Part shown: piece by piece, positions 18,366 to 27,483 of the stretch
How the letters are laid out: every line of letters starts with the position of its first letter
How positions within the stretch are numbered: the first letter of the stretch is position 1
Assembly (NCBI RefSeq): GCF_902498825.1
Contig: NZ_LR701459.1
Span: forward strand, 1,656,414-1,720,413
Origin: Rhizobium sp. EC-SD404
GTDB taxonomy: Bacteria; Pseudomonadota; Alphaproteobacteria; Rhizobiales; Rhizobiaceae
Direction of reading: 5' to 3'
Length of the DNA: 64,000 nucleotides
Program-made: the position numbers and the translations under genes
Notes under the pieces: generated by a model
The model's database searches: none
Told to the model about the DNA's origin: nothing
What the model saw: the letters and a program-made list of their open reading frames with translations, nothing else

Positions 18366-18986
18366 ATGACTATCGCACGCAAGGCCACTTTGGCGACACT
18401 GATCGCGGCACTTCTTGCCACGTCGAGCTTCGCGATCGCTCAGCAATCCGACAACGCCGACGACCAGACGATGCCGGCGATCGAAGAGCCTATGGACGAT
18501 GAGGCCGGCTCCATGGAAGGCGATGACGCGGACATGATGGAAGAAGACGCCGATGCTGGTCCAGCCATGCGCGGCCCTGGCCGCCGTGCAGATCGCATGC
18601 TGCAGCGGCTCGATCAGGACGGTTCGGGTGATATCAGCGTCGAGGAATTCGGCCAGCGTCGCTTGGGCTGGTTGACCGAAGCCGATGCCGATGGCGATGG
18701 CGTGATCTCCATGGAGGAACTGACGAGCGCCATGGACCAGCGCCGCCAGGAACGCCGCGAAGCCCGCTTGCTCTCCCGCTTCGACATCGATGGCGACGGC
18801 GAGATCACTGTTGAAGAACTGGAGCGCCACCAGGAAAAGCGCTTCGCCCTCATGGACCGCAACGATGACGGCGTGCTGACCGCGGAAGAAATGCCGCGCC
18901 GCGGCGAGGGCATGCGAGGCCCCCACGGCCGCATGGGCCCTGGCAAAGGCGGCCACCACGGCATGATGGAACGCCACGGACGGTAA
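18366..18986 (+). CDS. Secreted EF-hand calcium-binding protein with Gly/His/Met-rich tail
   Basis: I chose the ATG at 18366 because AAGGAG lies 7-8 nt before it; the ATG at 18360 is too close to that site. The 206-residue protein has a signal peptide (about residues 1-25, cut near FAIAQQ) and an acidic Asp/Glu/Met-rich segment (about 27-60). Four EF-hand loops follow: DQDGSGDISVEE, DADGDGVISMEE, DIDGDGEITVEE and DRNDDGVLTAEE. The C-terminus is rich in Gly, His, Met and Arg. It is predicted to be periplasmic or secreted and to bind calcium; the tail could bind a transition metal. The partner and role are unknown. Confidence 0.88.
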   Translation: MTIARKATLATLIAALLATSSFAIAQQSDNADDQTMPAIEEPMDDEAGSMEGDDADMMEEDADAGPAMRGPGRRADRMLQRLDQDGSGDISVEEFGQRRLGWLTEADADGDGVISMEELTSAMDQRRQERREARLLSRFDIDGDGEITVEELERHQEKRFALMDRNDDGVLTAEEMPRRGEGMRGPHGRMGPGKGGHHGMMERHGR

Positions 18987-19003
18987 GAGCTTGATCTAGC
19001 GCG

Positions 19004-19036
19004 AGAACCGGCTGCCCCAGGGTGGCCGGTTCTTTC
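19004..19036 (+). terminator. Hairpin terminator after the EF-hand gene
   Basis: AGAACCGGC (19004-19012) pairs with GCCGGTTCT (19025-19033) across a 12-nt loop and runs into TTTC. It lies about 18 nt after the stop codon. Confidence 0.7.
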
Positions 19037-19071
19037 ATCGCGCTGACATGTGAGGCCGATAGCCTTTGGGA

Positions 19072-19620
19072 ATGCACAGCGCCTTACTCATCATCGACAT
19101 GCAGAACGACTACATTGCCGGGTGGACGGTCGGCCCCAGAGAGCGACTGACCTCAGCGATTGTCTCGGTCATCGCCCGCGCCCGGACGCAAGGCATACCG
19201 ATCGTTTGGATCACGACCGAATTCCGCGAAGATCTCTCTGACGCATTTCTTGAGATGAAGACCAAGAATGCGCGATTGGTGATCGAGGGCACGAAGGGTG
19301 CTGGCATTGTCGCTGAACTTGAGCCGTATCCAACCAACCTCCGCATCACAAAGAAGCGCTACAGCGCTTTCCATGCGACCGGCCTGGACGACCTCATTGA
19401 AGACCTCGGAGCGACCCGATTGATCATGGTGGGCATCAACACCCACGCCTGCATTCGGATGTCCGCGATCGACGCTTATCAACGTGACCTGGACGTTATC
19501 CTGATCGAAGAAGCGGTTGGATCCTACGATGCGGATCACGCGCAATCGTCACTGGACTATATGCGCGACAAGATTGCCACGATCGTCCCTCTGGCGGCTA
19601 TCGACACCGTGCTGACCTAA
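19072..19620 (+). CDS. Isochorismatase-family cysteine hydrolase
   Basis: The ATG at 19072 gives 182 residues starting MHSALLIIDMQNDY, where D9 is the family catalytic aspartate. The nucleophile is C127 in GINTHACIRMSA, and a conserved lysine lies in the ITKKRYSAF region. This domain hydrolyses small amides or ethers (nicotinamidase, N-carbamoylsarcosine amidase and isochorismatase types). The substrate cannot be deduced. It stands alone and converges with the downstream kinase gene with a 3-nt gap. Confidence 0.88.
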   Translation: MHSALLIIDMQNDYIAGWTVGPRERLTSAIVSVIARARTQGIPIVWITTEFREDLSDAFLEMKTKNARLVIEGTKGAGIVAELEPYPTNLRITKKRYSAFHATGLDDLIEDLGATRLIMVGINTHACIRMSAIDAYQRDLDVILIEEAVGSYDADHAQSSLDYMRDKIATIVPLAAIDTVLT

Positions 19621-19623
19621 GCC

Positions 19624-22005
19624 TCAAGCCACCCGTGCTTCGTACCGTCCTTGCTCATTGGCAAACGCAATCACGTTTGACAGGCGGCGCTGTTCGCGGT
19701 TCGGGATGCGGATCGACACGATTGTGCCGACGCCCTCTATCGACTTGATGCGCATCGTTCCCCCGTGCAGTTCGGTCAGCGACCTGGAAATGGCGAGTCC
19801 CAGGCCGGAGCCGCCATTGGTGCGCGAGAACTGGTTCTGCACCTGTTCGAAGGGCTGCCCGATCTTGCCGAGCGACGATTTCGGAATGCCGATGCCGCTG
19901 TCGGCGATCGAAAGGATGACGGCGCCGGACACCTTGCGGGCGGTGACGGCCACGCGGCCGCCTTCGTCGGTGAACTTGACGGCGTTGGACAGCAGGTTGA
20001 GCAGGATCTGCTTCATCGCGCGGCGGTCCGCCGGCAGCGCCAGCCCCGGCTCGATGCGCTGAACCACGTGAAGGTGCTTCTTCTCCGCCGGGATCGCCGT
20101 GAGGCGCATGGCTTCCTCGACCAGCGGCGCAAGGTCGATCGCCTCGCGCTCCAGCTTCATCTGGCCGGCCTCGATCTTCGACATGTCGAGAATATCGTTG
20201 ATGACGTTGAGCAGATGCGTGCCGGATCCGTGGATGTCGCGGGCATATTCCACGTATTTATCGGAGCCGAGCGGCCCGAACATGCTCGTGTGCAGGATTT
20301 CCGAGAAGCCGATGATGGCGTTAAGCGGCGTGCGCAGTTCATGCGACATGTTGGCGAGGAATGCCGATTTCGCCTGGTTGGCGGCCTGGGCGCGTTCCTT
20401 CTCGGCCATGTAGTTCGCATTAAGCTCGGAAAGCTCCACCGTCTGGCGCTGCAGTTTCATCCGGGAATTTGACAGGTCGCCGATGGTCGCCATCAGACGC
20501 TTCTCGGAATCGGCAAGCCGCTCCTGCTGGCGCTTCAACTGCGTGATGTCCGTGCCGACGGAGACGAGGCCACCGTCGCGCGTGCGGCGTTCGTTGATCT
20601 GAAGCCAGCGCCCGTCGGCAAGCTGCACTTCGCTCGTCTGCGACTGCTGGATCGTGCCGCCATCGGCCATGCGGCGTTCCACAACCGGGCGCGTGGATGC
20701 GGCATAGACCACCGCCCGTGGCGTGCCTGGGCGCAGAACTTCGTCCGGAAGACCGTACATGGTCCGGTAGTTCGAATTGCACAGGACCAGTTCGTCGTTC
20801 TTGTCCCACAGAACGAAGGCTTCCGACGTGCTTTCGATCGCCTCGAAGAGCCGCTGGTCGGCTTCCGCGGTCTTCTGAACGAGCTTGTGCTGCTCGGTCA
20901 CGTCCATGGCTATGCCGATGAGGTGCGTCTGGGTCGAGGACCGGTCGATCACCTGCGCGCGGGCGCGCATCCAGACATAGTGGCCGTCCGCATGGCGCAT
21001 GCGGAAAATCTGGTCGACCTGCTTCGTCTCGCCGCGCGCGATCGATCGGGCGATCGAGTAAAGATCGCTATCGTCGGGGTGCATCAGGCGCATCGCATCG
21101 CCGAAGGAGAGCACGCAGTCGCGTGGCGGCAGGCCGAGCATTTCGTACATCGAGCTGGACCAGTACATGCGCCCGCGTGCCATGTCCCAATCCCAGAGAC
21201 CGCAACGGCCGCGCGATAGCGCCGTATCCACCCTGAGATGCGATTCCATGTAGATGTCGTCGGCATCGCGGGCCCGCGTCGCCTGGCTGAAATAGGCGTA
21301 GAGGATGACGAGCAGCACGGCCGACGTGGCCGTGAAGAGCGTGACGTTGAGCGAAACGGAACGGCGCCAGCCCTCCATGATCGGCGTCATGGGCGCGAGC
21401 GTCAGGACCGAGCCTTCGCCCGACGGCAGATGCGACACGCTGACGAGGTAGGACACGTCGCCATGCTCGATCTCGCCGACGCCTGCACGCTGGCCGAACC
21501 GCCACATGGCCGAGGTTTCGGGCGCGAGTACATGGGCGGAAAGGCCGATCAGCGACGACCCGTTGGCGGTTGCGGCGAAGACGCGTGCCGTGGCATCCGC
21601 CACGAGCATGATCTGGCCTTCGCTCAGTCGGTCTGCCGGCAGCAACCGGTTGAGGCGCGCTTCCGTGTCCCAACGGGCGGTACCGCCCGAAAGATCTGCG
21701 TCTGAAAGAATGGCGCTGGCTGCGGTGACGGCCATGACGACGGCATCGCGGCCCTGATCGATGGCGGCCTCGCGCTGGCCCGTCAGATCGACGAAGCGGG
21801 CAGCCCCCACCACGAGCAGGAAGACGACGATGAGGATCGGGATGGAGCGCTTGAGATACGGTTCAGCCTTGACCAGATGCGCGTAGGTCGGCCTGGCAAA
21901 GAGCTTGGCGTGTCCGGCGAGATTTCCATCCCACGCTTTCGCCCCACCTTTGTCGGTGGACATGGCAAGGCCATCGGCCGCGCCCAAAGGCTGCGCTTCC
22001 GCCAT
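19624..22005 (-). CDS. pleC: PAS-domain membrane histidine kinase, PleC-like
   Basis: The ATG at 22005 has a nearby AGGAAG/GGGAA ribosome site; an upstream TTG would add three residues. The 793-residue protein has TM1 (about 54-70), a periplasmic domain of about 145 residues and TM2 (about 218-240). Two PAS domains (about 255-370 and 380-490) and a coiled coil follow. HisKA carries H555 in ANMSHELRTPLNAIIGFSEI, and the ATPase has LLNLLSNAVKFT and GSGLGLAIS. The HisKA sequence, with FGPLG, HLLNVINDILDMSKIEAG, is the PleC/DivJ/PdhS type acting on DivK. In S. meliloti a PleC kinase lies, as far as I recall, at this position near glnE. The name rests on type and synteny. Confidence 0.82.
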   Translation of the reverse strand: MAEAQPLGAADGLAMSTDKGGAKAWDGNLAGHAKLFARPTYAHLVKAEPYLKRSIPILIVVFLLVVGAARFVDLTGQREAAIDQGRDAVVMAVTAASAILSDADLSGGTARWDTEARLNRLLPADRLSEGQIMLVADATARVFAATANGSSLIGLSAHVLAPETSAMWRFGQRAGVGEIEHGDVSYLVSVSHLPSGEGSVLTLAPMTPIMEGWRRSVSLNVTLFTATSAVLLVILYAYFSQATRARDADDIYMESHLRVDTALSRGRCGLWDWDMARGRMYWSSSMYEMLGLPPRDCVLSFGDAMRLMHPDDSDLYSIARSIARGETKQVDQIFRMRHADGHYVWMRARAQVIDRSSTQTHLIGIAMDVTEQHKLVQKTAEADQRLFEAIESTSEAFVLWDKNDELVLCNSNYRTMYGLPDEVLRPGTPRAVVYAASTRPVVERRMADGGTIQQSQTSEVQLADGRWLQINERRTRDGGLVSVGTDITQLKRQQERLADSEKRLMATIGDLSNSRMKLQRQTVELSELNANYMAEKERAQAANQAKSAFLANMSHELRTPLNAIIGFSEILHTSMFGPLGSDKYVEYARDIHGSGTHLLNVINDILDMSKIEAGQMKLEREAIDLAPLVEEAMRLTAIPAEKKHLHVVQRIEPGLALPADRRAMKQILLNLLSNAVKFTDEGGRVAVTARKVSGAVILSIADSGIGIPKSSLGKIGQPFEQVQNQFSRTNGGSGLGLAISRSLTELHGGTMRIKSIEGVGTIVSIRIPNREQRRLSNVIAFANEQGRYEARVA

Positions 22006-22140
22006 CGTTCCCAACTTCCTTCTGGAGCGATTCGGCTATCCCATCTCCGAATCTAACCTAAGGAATCATGGGCGAATCGCGTTGTCCAGAGCGGGCGGCA
22101 ATCTTTCTTTAACCTTCTCGGTCGCGACGCCGTTCACGCC

Positions 22141-24786
22141 TCAGGCAAGCGTGCGTTTCACGATGTCGCTGACATCGGTCGAGAGGCCCTCCGCAGCGGC
22201 AATCCGCGAAAGCGCAGCACGTGCGTGTTCGCGCCGACCGGGTTCGAGCGAGCGCCAGGAGCGCATCGACGTCAAAAGCCGTGCGGCGAGCTGCGGGTTG
22301 CGGCCGTCGATGGCCAGAACCTGGTCTGCCAGGAAGCCATACCCCGCACCATCCTCGCGGTTGAACCCCGTGGGGTTGCCCGCGGCGAATGCACCGACCA
22401 ACGCACGTACGCGGTTGGGGTTGGACAGCGCGAAATGGCGTGTCTCCATCATTGCCCGCACATGGTCAAGCGTGTCGGCTCCCGGCGCCATGGCCTGGAT
22501 CGATAGCCATTTGTCGATTACGAGCGGATCGTTGCCGAAGCGCTCCTCGAAGGCGGTGAGGGCTTTGGACGCCTCATCCGATCCCGGGAAGAGATGCGCT
22601 AGAACCTGAAGCGCCGACGCCATGTCCGTCATGTTGTCGGCCTGCTCGAACACGGCCAGCGCGCGTTTTGGATCCGCTTCTGCAATCGAGAGATAGCTGA
22701 GTGCCACGGCGCGCAGCGCGCGCTTGCCGGCACTGACCGCATCCGGTGAGAAGAACCCCGGCGTCGCCATGTCGTCGAAAAGCTCCAGCGCAACCGGCCT
22801 CAGTGCGTTGGCGACGGCGGCGAGGACGGCATCGCGACCGCGCTTGATCGCATCCGGGTCGATGTTGCTACCCAGTTCGCGCGCGATGTCGGATTCGCTC
22901 GGCAGGCTGAGCGCCTGGGCGCGGAAAGCTGGCTCCAGCGTTTCGTCGCTCGCACTTGCGGTCAACGCTGCGATCAGGTCGGGATCGACCGGCACCGTCC
23001 GCCCGTCACGCGAGAGTTTGGCCGCATCCAGCAGAATCCGCATCGCAAATTCGTTCAGCGCCTGCCAGCGGGCAAAAGCGTCGCTTTCGTGCTTCGCGAT
23101 GTGGGCGAGATCGGTTGATGCCTGCTCGAAGGAGAGATTGATCGGTGCGGAAAATCCGCGATTGAGCGACAGCACCGGCCGCCCGCCGACGCCCTTGAAG
23201 ACGACGTTCTGGCTGCGCTCCGTCAGATGGATCACGTCGCCATCGACACGCGCCCCGGAAACCTCCGCCGGTGTGGCTTCCCGCCCGTCTTCGAGCAGCA
23301 GCCCAAAGCGCAAGGGGATGTGCATGATCTTCTTGGAACTCTCGCCCGGCGTGGCCGCGACCGACTGCTCCAGATCGACGGTGAGGCTGTCTGTGCGCTG
23401 GTCGTAGTTGACGGAGACGCTGACGGTCGGCGTACCAGCCTGGTGGTACCAGATGGCGAACTGGGAGAGGTCGGTGCCGGTCGCATCCTCGAAGGATTTG
23501 ATGAAATCCTCGATGGTCGCGGCCTGGCCGTCATGGCGCTCGAAGTAGAGATCCATGCCCTTGCGGAAGCCCTCGGCGCCGAGGATCGTCGCGATCATGC
23601 GCACGACTTCCGAGCCTTTTTCGTAGACCGTCGCCGTATAGAAATTGTTGATCTCGCTGTAGGTCACCGGCCGGGGCGGGTGGGCGAGCGGACCTGCATC
23701 TTCCGGAAACTGGTGCGCCTTCAGGAGACGCACTTCCGCTATGCGCTTGACCGGGCGTGAGCGCTGGTCGGCGGAGAATTCGTGGTCGCGGTAAACGGTC
23801 AGCCCTTCCTTGAGGCAGAGCTGGAACCAGTCGCGGCAAGTGATTCTGTTGCCGGTCCAATTGTGGAAATACTCGTGCGCGATGATCGCCTCGATATTGG
23901 CGTAGTCCGCATCCGTCGCGGTCTCTGGATCGGCAAGCACGTATTTGTCGTTGAAGACGTTGAGACCCTTGTTCTCCATTGCCCCCATGTTGAAATCGGA
24001 CACCGCGACGATCTGGAAAATGTCGAGATCGTATTCGAGGCCGAAGACCTCCTCGTCCCACTTCATTGAGCGCTTCAGCGCGTCCATGGCATACGCCGCC
24101 CGTGGCTCCTTGCCGTGCTCGACATAGATCTTGAGGTCGACCGATCGGCCCGATGCCGTGGTGAAGACATCGTCGACGACGCCGAGATCACCGGCGACCA
24201 GCGCGAAGAGATAGGAGGGCTTGGGGTGAGGATCGTGCCACACGGCATAGTGCCGGTTGTCATCGAGCGGACCTGCTTCGACGGGGTTTCCATTGGAGAG
24301 CAGAAGCGGGGTCTCCGTCAGATCGCCTTCGATCCGAACGGTGTAGACGGCGAGAACATCCGGCCGGTCGAGGAAATAGGTGATGCGGCGAAACCCCTCC
24401 GCCTCGCACTGGGTGCAGTAGACGTCGCTGGATCGATAGAGCCCCATCAGCTGCGTGTTTGCGGCCGGATCGAGTTTGGTCGTGACAGTCACGGCGAAAG
24501 TGCCGTTCGCCGGTAGATCGTGGATGGTCAGCCGGTCCGGGCTGACGTCGTATCTCTGGCTCTCGGCGGCTTCGCCATCGATGGCCAGCGAAACGAGTTC
24601 CAGAGCGTCGCCGTCGAGCACCAGCGGCGCATCAGCCGAAACGCCGTCGCGGCGACGGAGCGACATCGTGCTGACCACTTCCGTGTTCGCGCCGGCCAGG
24701 CGGAAGGTCATCGACACCGTCTCGATTGCAAAATCGGTCGGACGATAGTCGCTCAGATGGAAAACCTGGCCGGTCTCGGTACGCAT
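22141..24786 (-). CDS. pepN: Aminopeptidase N (M1 zinc metallopeptidase)
   Basis: The 881-residue cytosolic enzyme removes N-terminal residues from peptides. Zinc ligands are in HEYFHNWTGNR (first His at about residue 304), with the downstream glutamate of the gluzincin motif about 19 residues later in LKEGLTVYRD. The exopeptidase motif GAMENKGLNVF lies upstream. The four-domain length is typical of proteobacterial PepN. The start MRTETGQVFHLSDYRPTDF is the usual family start. It lies upstream of pleC on the same strand with a 135-nt gap. Confidence 0.96.
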   Translation of the reverse strand: MRTETGQVFHLSDYRPTDFAIETVSMTFRLAGANTEVVSTMSLRRRDGVSADAPLVLDGDALELVSLAIDGEAAESQRYDVSPDRLTIHDLPANGTFAVTVTTKLDPAANTQLMGLYRSSDVYCTQCEAEGFRRITYFLDRPDVLAVYTVRIEGDLTETPLLLSNGNPVEAGPLDDNRHYAVWHDPHPKPSYLFALVAGDLGVVDDVFTTASGRSVDLKIYVEHGKEPRAAYAMDALKRSMKWDEEVFGLEYDLDIFQIVAVSDFNMGAMENKGLNVFNDKYVLADPETATDADYANIEAIIAHEYFHNWTGNRITCRDWFQLCLKEGLTVYRDHEFSADQRSRPVKRIAEVRLLKAHQFPEDAGPLAHPPRPVTYSEINNFYTATVYEKGSEVVRMIATILGAEGFRKGMDLYFERHDGQAATIEDFIKSFEDATGTDLSQFAIWYHQAGTPTVSVSVNYDQRTDSLTVDLEQSVAATPGESSKKIMHIPLRFGLLLEDGREATPAEVSGARVDGDVIHLTERSQNVVFKGVGGRPVLSLNRGFSAPINLSFEQASTDLAHIAKHESDAFARWQALNEFAMRILLDAAKLSRDGRTVPVDPDLIAALTASASDETLEPAFRAQALSLPSESDIARELGSNIDPDAIKRGRDAVLAAVANALRPVALELFDDMATPGFFSPDAVSAGKRALRAVALSYLSIAEADPKRALAVFEQADNMTDMASALQVLAHLFPGSDEASKALTAFEERFGNDPLVIDKWLSIQAMAPGADTLDHVRAMMETRHFALSNPNRVRALVGAFAAGNPTGFNREDGAGYGFLADQVLAIDGRNPQLAARLLTSMRSWRSLEPGRREHARAALSRIAAAEGLSTDVSDIVKRTLA

Positions 24787-25039
24787 GATGGCACGCCTTG
24801 CTGACTGTGAGGGATAGCGCTGTCCTATCGGAACAGCGCCGCCATGGAAAGCGCGAGCGCCGATGTCGGCGATGACGGGACGAGGATGTTTTTACCTATT
24901 CGGGCTCGACATTCTCGCGCGCAGATTTAACTATCAGATACCGGAGAGCGTCCGCTGCATAGGCAGTGCCCATCGCGCTTCCGCGTCTCATGGCGTCTTT
25001 TCCCAGGCCGCCTCCAATGACGAGATACAGGACAATTCC

Positions 25040-27346
25040 ATGACGATCGCTACACCGAAATTCGGAGTGGGTGCTTCCGCCTTGCGCAAGGAAGACGATG
25101 CGCTGATCAAGGGCGAGGGCCGCTATACCGATGACGTCAAGCGCGAAGGCGCGCTCCATTCCTACGTGCTGCGCTCGCCCCAGGCTGCTGGAACCTTCAC
25201 GATAGGCTCGCTCGATGAAGCGAAGGCGGCGCCCGGCGTGAAGCTGGTGCTGACCGCCAGGGATATCGCTCATCTCGGCCCGATCAAATGCATGGCGAAG
25301 GCCAAGCAGCCGAGCGGCGAGGAACACCCGGTGCGCGACATTCCGCTGCTCGCGGTGGACCGCGTGAGCTATGTCGGCGACGCCATCGCCTTCATCGTTG
25401 CCGATAGCCTCGCTCAGGCACAGGACGCGGCAGAACTGATAGAAGTCGACTACGACTCCGAGGACGCGCAGACCGATCTTGCGACCGCGCTCGATGAAGG
25501 AGCGCCTCTCGTCTGGCCGGAGCTCGGCAGCAATCAGCTCTATCTTCACGAGAACGGCAACCGGGAAGCGACAAGCAAGGCGTTCGACGCCGCCGCGCAC
25601 GTCACGACGATCCAGTTCGTCAACAATCGCCTCGTTTCGAACTATCTGGAGCCCCGTGCCTGCGTGGCCGAGTGGGACGACGAGGCCGGCTTCACCATCG
25701 TGGTCGGCAGCCAGGGCGTTCACTCAATGCGCCGGGCGCTGGCGCAATTCGTGTTCAAGATGGACCTGGAGAAGGTGCGTGTCATCAGCCACGACGTCGG
25801 CGGTGGCTTCGGCACCAAGATGTTCGCCTACCGCGAATATCCTCTCGCCATGGAAGCCGCACGGCTTTTGAAGCGGCCCGTCAAATGGACGTCCGATCGC
25901 ACCGAGCATTTCCTGACCGACGCCCATGGCCGCGACAACCTCGTCACCGCTTCGATGGCGATGGATGCGGAAGGTCGCTTCACGGGCCTGAGGATCGAGA
26001 CGATCGCCAACATGGGCGCCTATTGCCACACGTTCGGCCCAAACATTCCGGTGATCGGCTCGTCGATGTCGACCGGCGTCTACGATATCCAGAACCTCGA
26101 CCTCACCATCAAGGCGGTCATGACCCATACCGCACCGGTCGATGCCTATCGTGGCGCAGGCCGTCCCGAAGCCGCCTATCTCATCGAGCGTCTCGTCGAT
26201 GCCTGTGCGCGCGAAACCGGCCGCAAGCCGGAAGAGCTTCGCCGCATCAACTTCATCCGGCCCGATCAGTTTCCCTACAAGACCCCGACCGGCCGCAAAT
26301 ACGATGTGGGCGAGTTCGACGGGCACATGACCCAGGCCATGGACCGCGCCGGCTGGGCCGATTTCGAAGCCCGACGCGAGGACGCAAAGGCGCAAGGCAA
26401 GCTGCGCGGTATCGGCATGGCGACTTATATCGAAGCCTGCGCCTTCGCGGGTTCCGAGCCTGCCCATCTCGAACTGAACGGCGATGGCACCATCACGCTC
26501 TTCATCGGCACCCAGACAAACGGGCAGGGCCACGCCACGGCCTACAGCCAGTTCATCTCGGAAAAGATCGGCATCGATTTCGACAAGATCATCGTGCGCC
26601 AGGGCGACACCAAAGAGCTTGATCGCGGCGGCGGCACCGGTGGCTCGCGTTCGATCCCGCTCGGCGGCGTTTCTGTATCGCATGCCTCCGAAGTGCTGGC
26701 TGAAAAGATACGCAAGCTGGCCGGCAAGGAATTGGAAGCCGGGCCGGAGGATATCGAACTCGTTGACGGTGAGGCGCGTATCGTCGGCACCGACCGGGCG
26801 ATCAACTACGGCGATCTCGCCAAGGGTGCGACCGACCCGGAAGATCTGAAGGCCATGTCCGACATCAAGCAGGACGAGGCAACCTATCCGAACGGCACGC
26901 ACATCGCCGAAGTCGAGATCGATCCCGAGACCGGCCATGTCGACGTCGTCGCCTACACGATCGTCGACGACTTCGGCGTAACCGTGAACCCCATCCTCCT
27001 GATGGGTCAGGTCCATGGCGGCGTCGTGCAAGGCATCGGTCAGGCGCTCGGCGAGCAGGCCGTCTATAGCGATGACGGTCAGCTCATCACCGCTTCTTTC
27101 ATGGATTACGCGGTGCCGCGCGCCGACAACGTGCCGTTCATTCAGTTCGAGACGCGCAACGTCCCGTCGACGACCAACGCGCTCGGCATCAAGGGCGCGG
27201 GGGAGGCGGGTACCATCGGTGCCTGCCCCTCGATCATGAACGCCCTCGTCGACGCGCTCGATGGCCCGCTCGGCATACGCCACGTGGAAATGCCGGCCAC
27301 ACCTGACAGGCTGTGGGCCATGATGCAGGACGCAAAAAGCCACTAG
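25040..27346 (+). CDS. Molybdopterin-binding xanthine dehydrogenase-family large subunit, CoxL form II-like, orphan
   Basis: I chose the ATG at 25040 (MTIATPKFGVGASALRKEDD) because the conserved domain begins there; the open frame upstream to 24863 lacks homology-like sequence. The 768-residue protein has the N-terminal a/b-hammerhead domain (about 18-135) and the Mo-cofactor domains. It carries AYRGAGRPEAAYLIER, the signature of form II CODH-like proteins rather than the AYXCSFR of true CO dehydrogenase. The catalytic glutamate region is GAGEAGTIGACPSIMNAL. Related enzymes act with a small [2Fe-2S] and a medium FAD subunit, but neither is encoded next to it. Substrate unknown; aromatic aldehydes and purines are possible. 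Confidence 0.88.
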   Translation: MTIATPKFGVGASALRKEDDALIKGEGRYTDDVKREGALHSYVLRSPQAAGTFTIGSLDEAKAAPGVKLVLTARDIAHLGPIKCMAKAKQPSGEEHPVRDIPLLAVDRVSYVGDAIAFIVADSLAQAQDAAELIEVDYDSEDAQTDLATALDEGAPLVWPELGSNQLYLHENGNREATSKAFDAAAHVTTIQFVNNRLVSNYLEPRACVAEWDDEAGFTIVVGSQGVHSMRRALAQFVFKMDLEKVRVISHDVGGGFGTKMFAYREYPLAMEAARLLKRPVKWTSDRTEHFLTDAHGRDNLVTASMAMDAEGRFTGLRIETIANMGAYCHTFGPNIPVIGSSMSTGVYDIQNLDLTIKAVMTHTAPVDAYRGAGRPEAAYLIERLVDACARETGRKPEELRRINFIRPDQFPYKTPTGRKYDVGEFDGHMTQAMDRAGWADFEARREDAKAQGKLRGIGMATYIEACAFAGSEPAHLELNGDGTITLFIGTQTNGQGHATAYSQFISEKIGIDFDKIIVRQGDTKELDRGGGTGGSRSIPLGGVSVSHASEVLAEKIRKLAGKELEAGPEDIELVDGEARIVGTDRAINYGDLAKGATDPEDLKAMSDIKQDEATYPNGTHIAEVEIDPETGHVDVVAYTIVDDFGVTVNPILLMGQVHGGVVQGIGQALGEQAVYSDDGQLITASFMDYAVPRADNVPFIQFETRNVPSTTNALGIKGAGEAGTIGACPSIMNALVDALDGPLGIRHVEMPATPDRLWAMMQDAKSH

Positions 27347-27362
27347 GCGAAAATCTGTATGA

Positions 27363-27391
27363 CAGAGGGGCGGTCTCCTGCCGCCCCTCTG
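27363..27391 (+). terminator. Terminator after the molybdopterin subunit gene
   Basis: CAGAGGGGCGG (27363-27373) pairs perfectly with CCGCCCCTCTG (27381-27391) across a 7-nt loop and is followed by CCCTTTCC. The 11-bp stem begins 17 nt after the stop. Confidence 0.75.
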
Positions 27392-27402
27392 CCCTTTCCA
27401 TC

Positions 27403-27438
27403 AACGCGGCCGGTGTTTTTCCACACATCGGCCGCGTT
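27403..27438 (+). terminator. Second hairpin between the CoxL-like and DMT genes
   Basis: AACGCGGCCG (27403-27412) pairs with CGGCCGCGTT (27429-27438). Its 16-nt loop contains TTTTT flanked by GTG and CAC, which can pair to lengthen the stem. It may be a backup terminator or a structure in the leader of the downstream gene, whose start is 46 nt away. Confidence 0.45.
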
Positions 27439-27483
27439 CCCGGCTAATCAGGGTTTCTCTTTCCGAAATCCCGAGTCGGTGCC

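Noticed and set aside
25724..27343. A 539-codon minus-strand frame opposite the CoxL-like gene
   Set aside because: It is a shadow of a clear family member, with no independent evidence.
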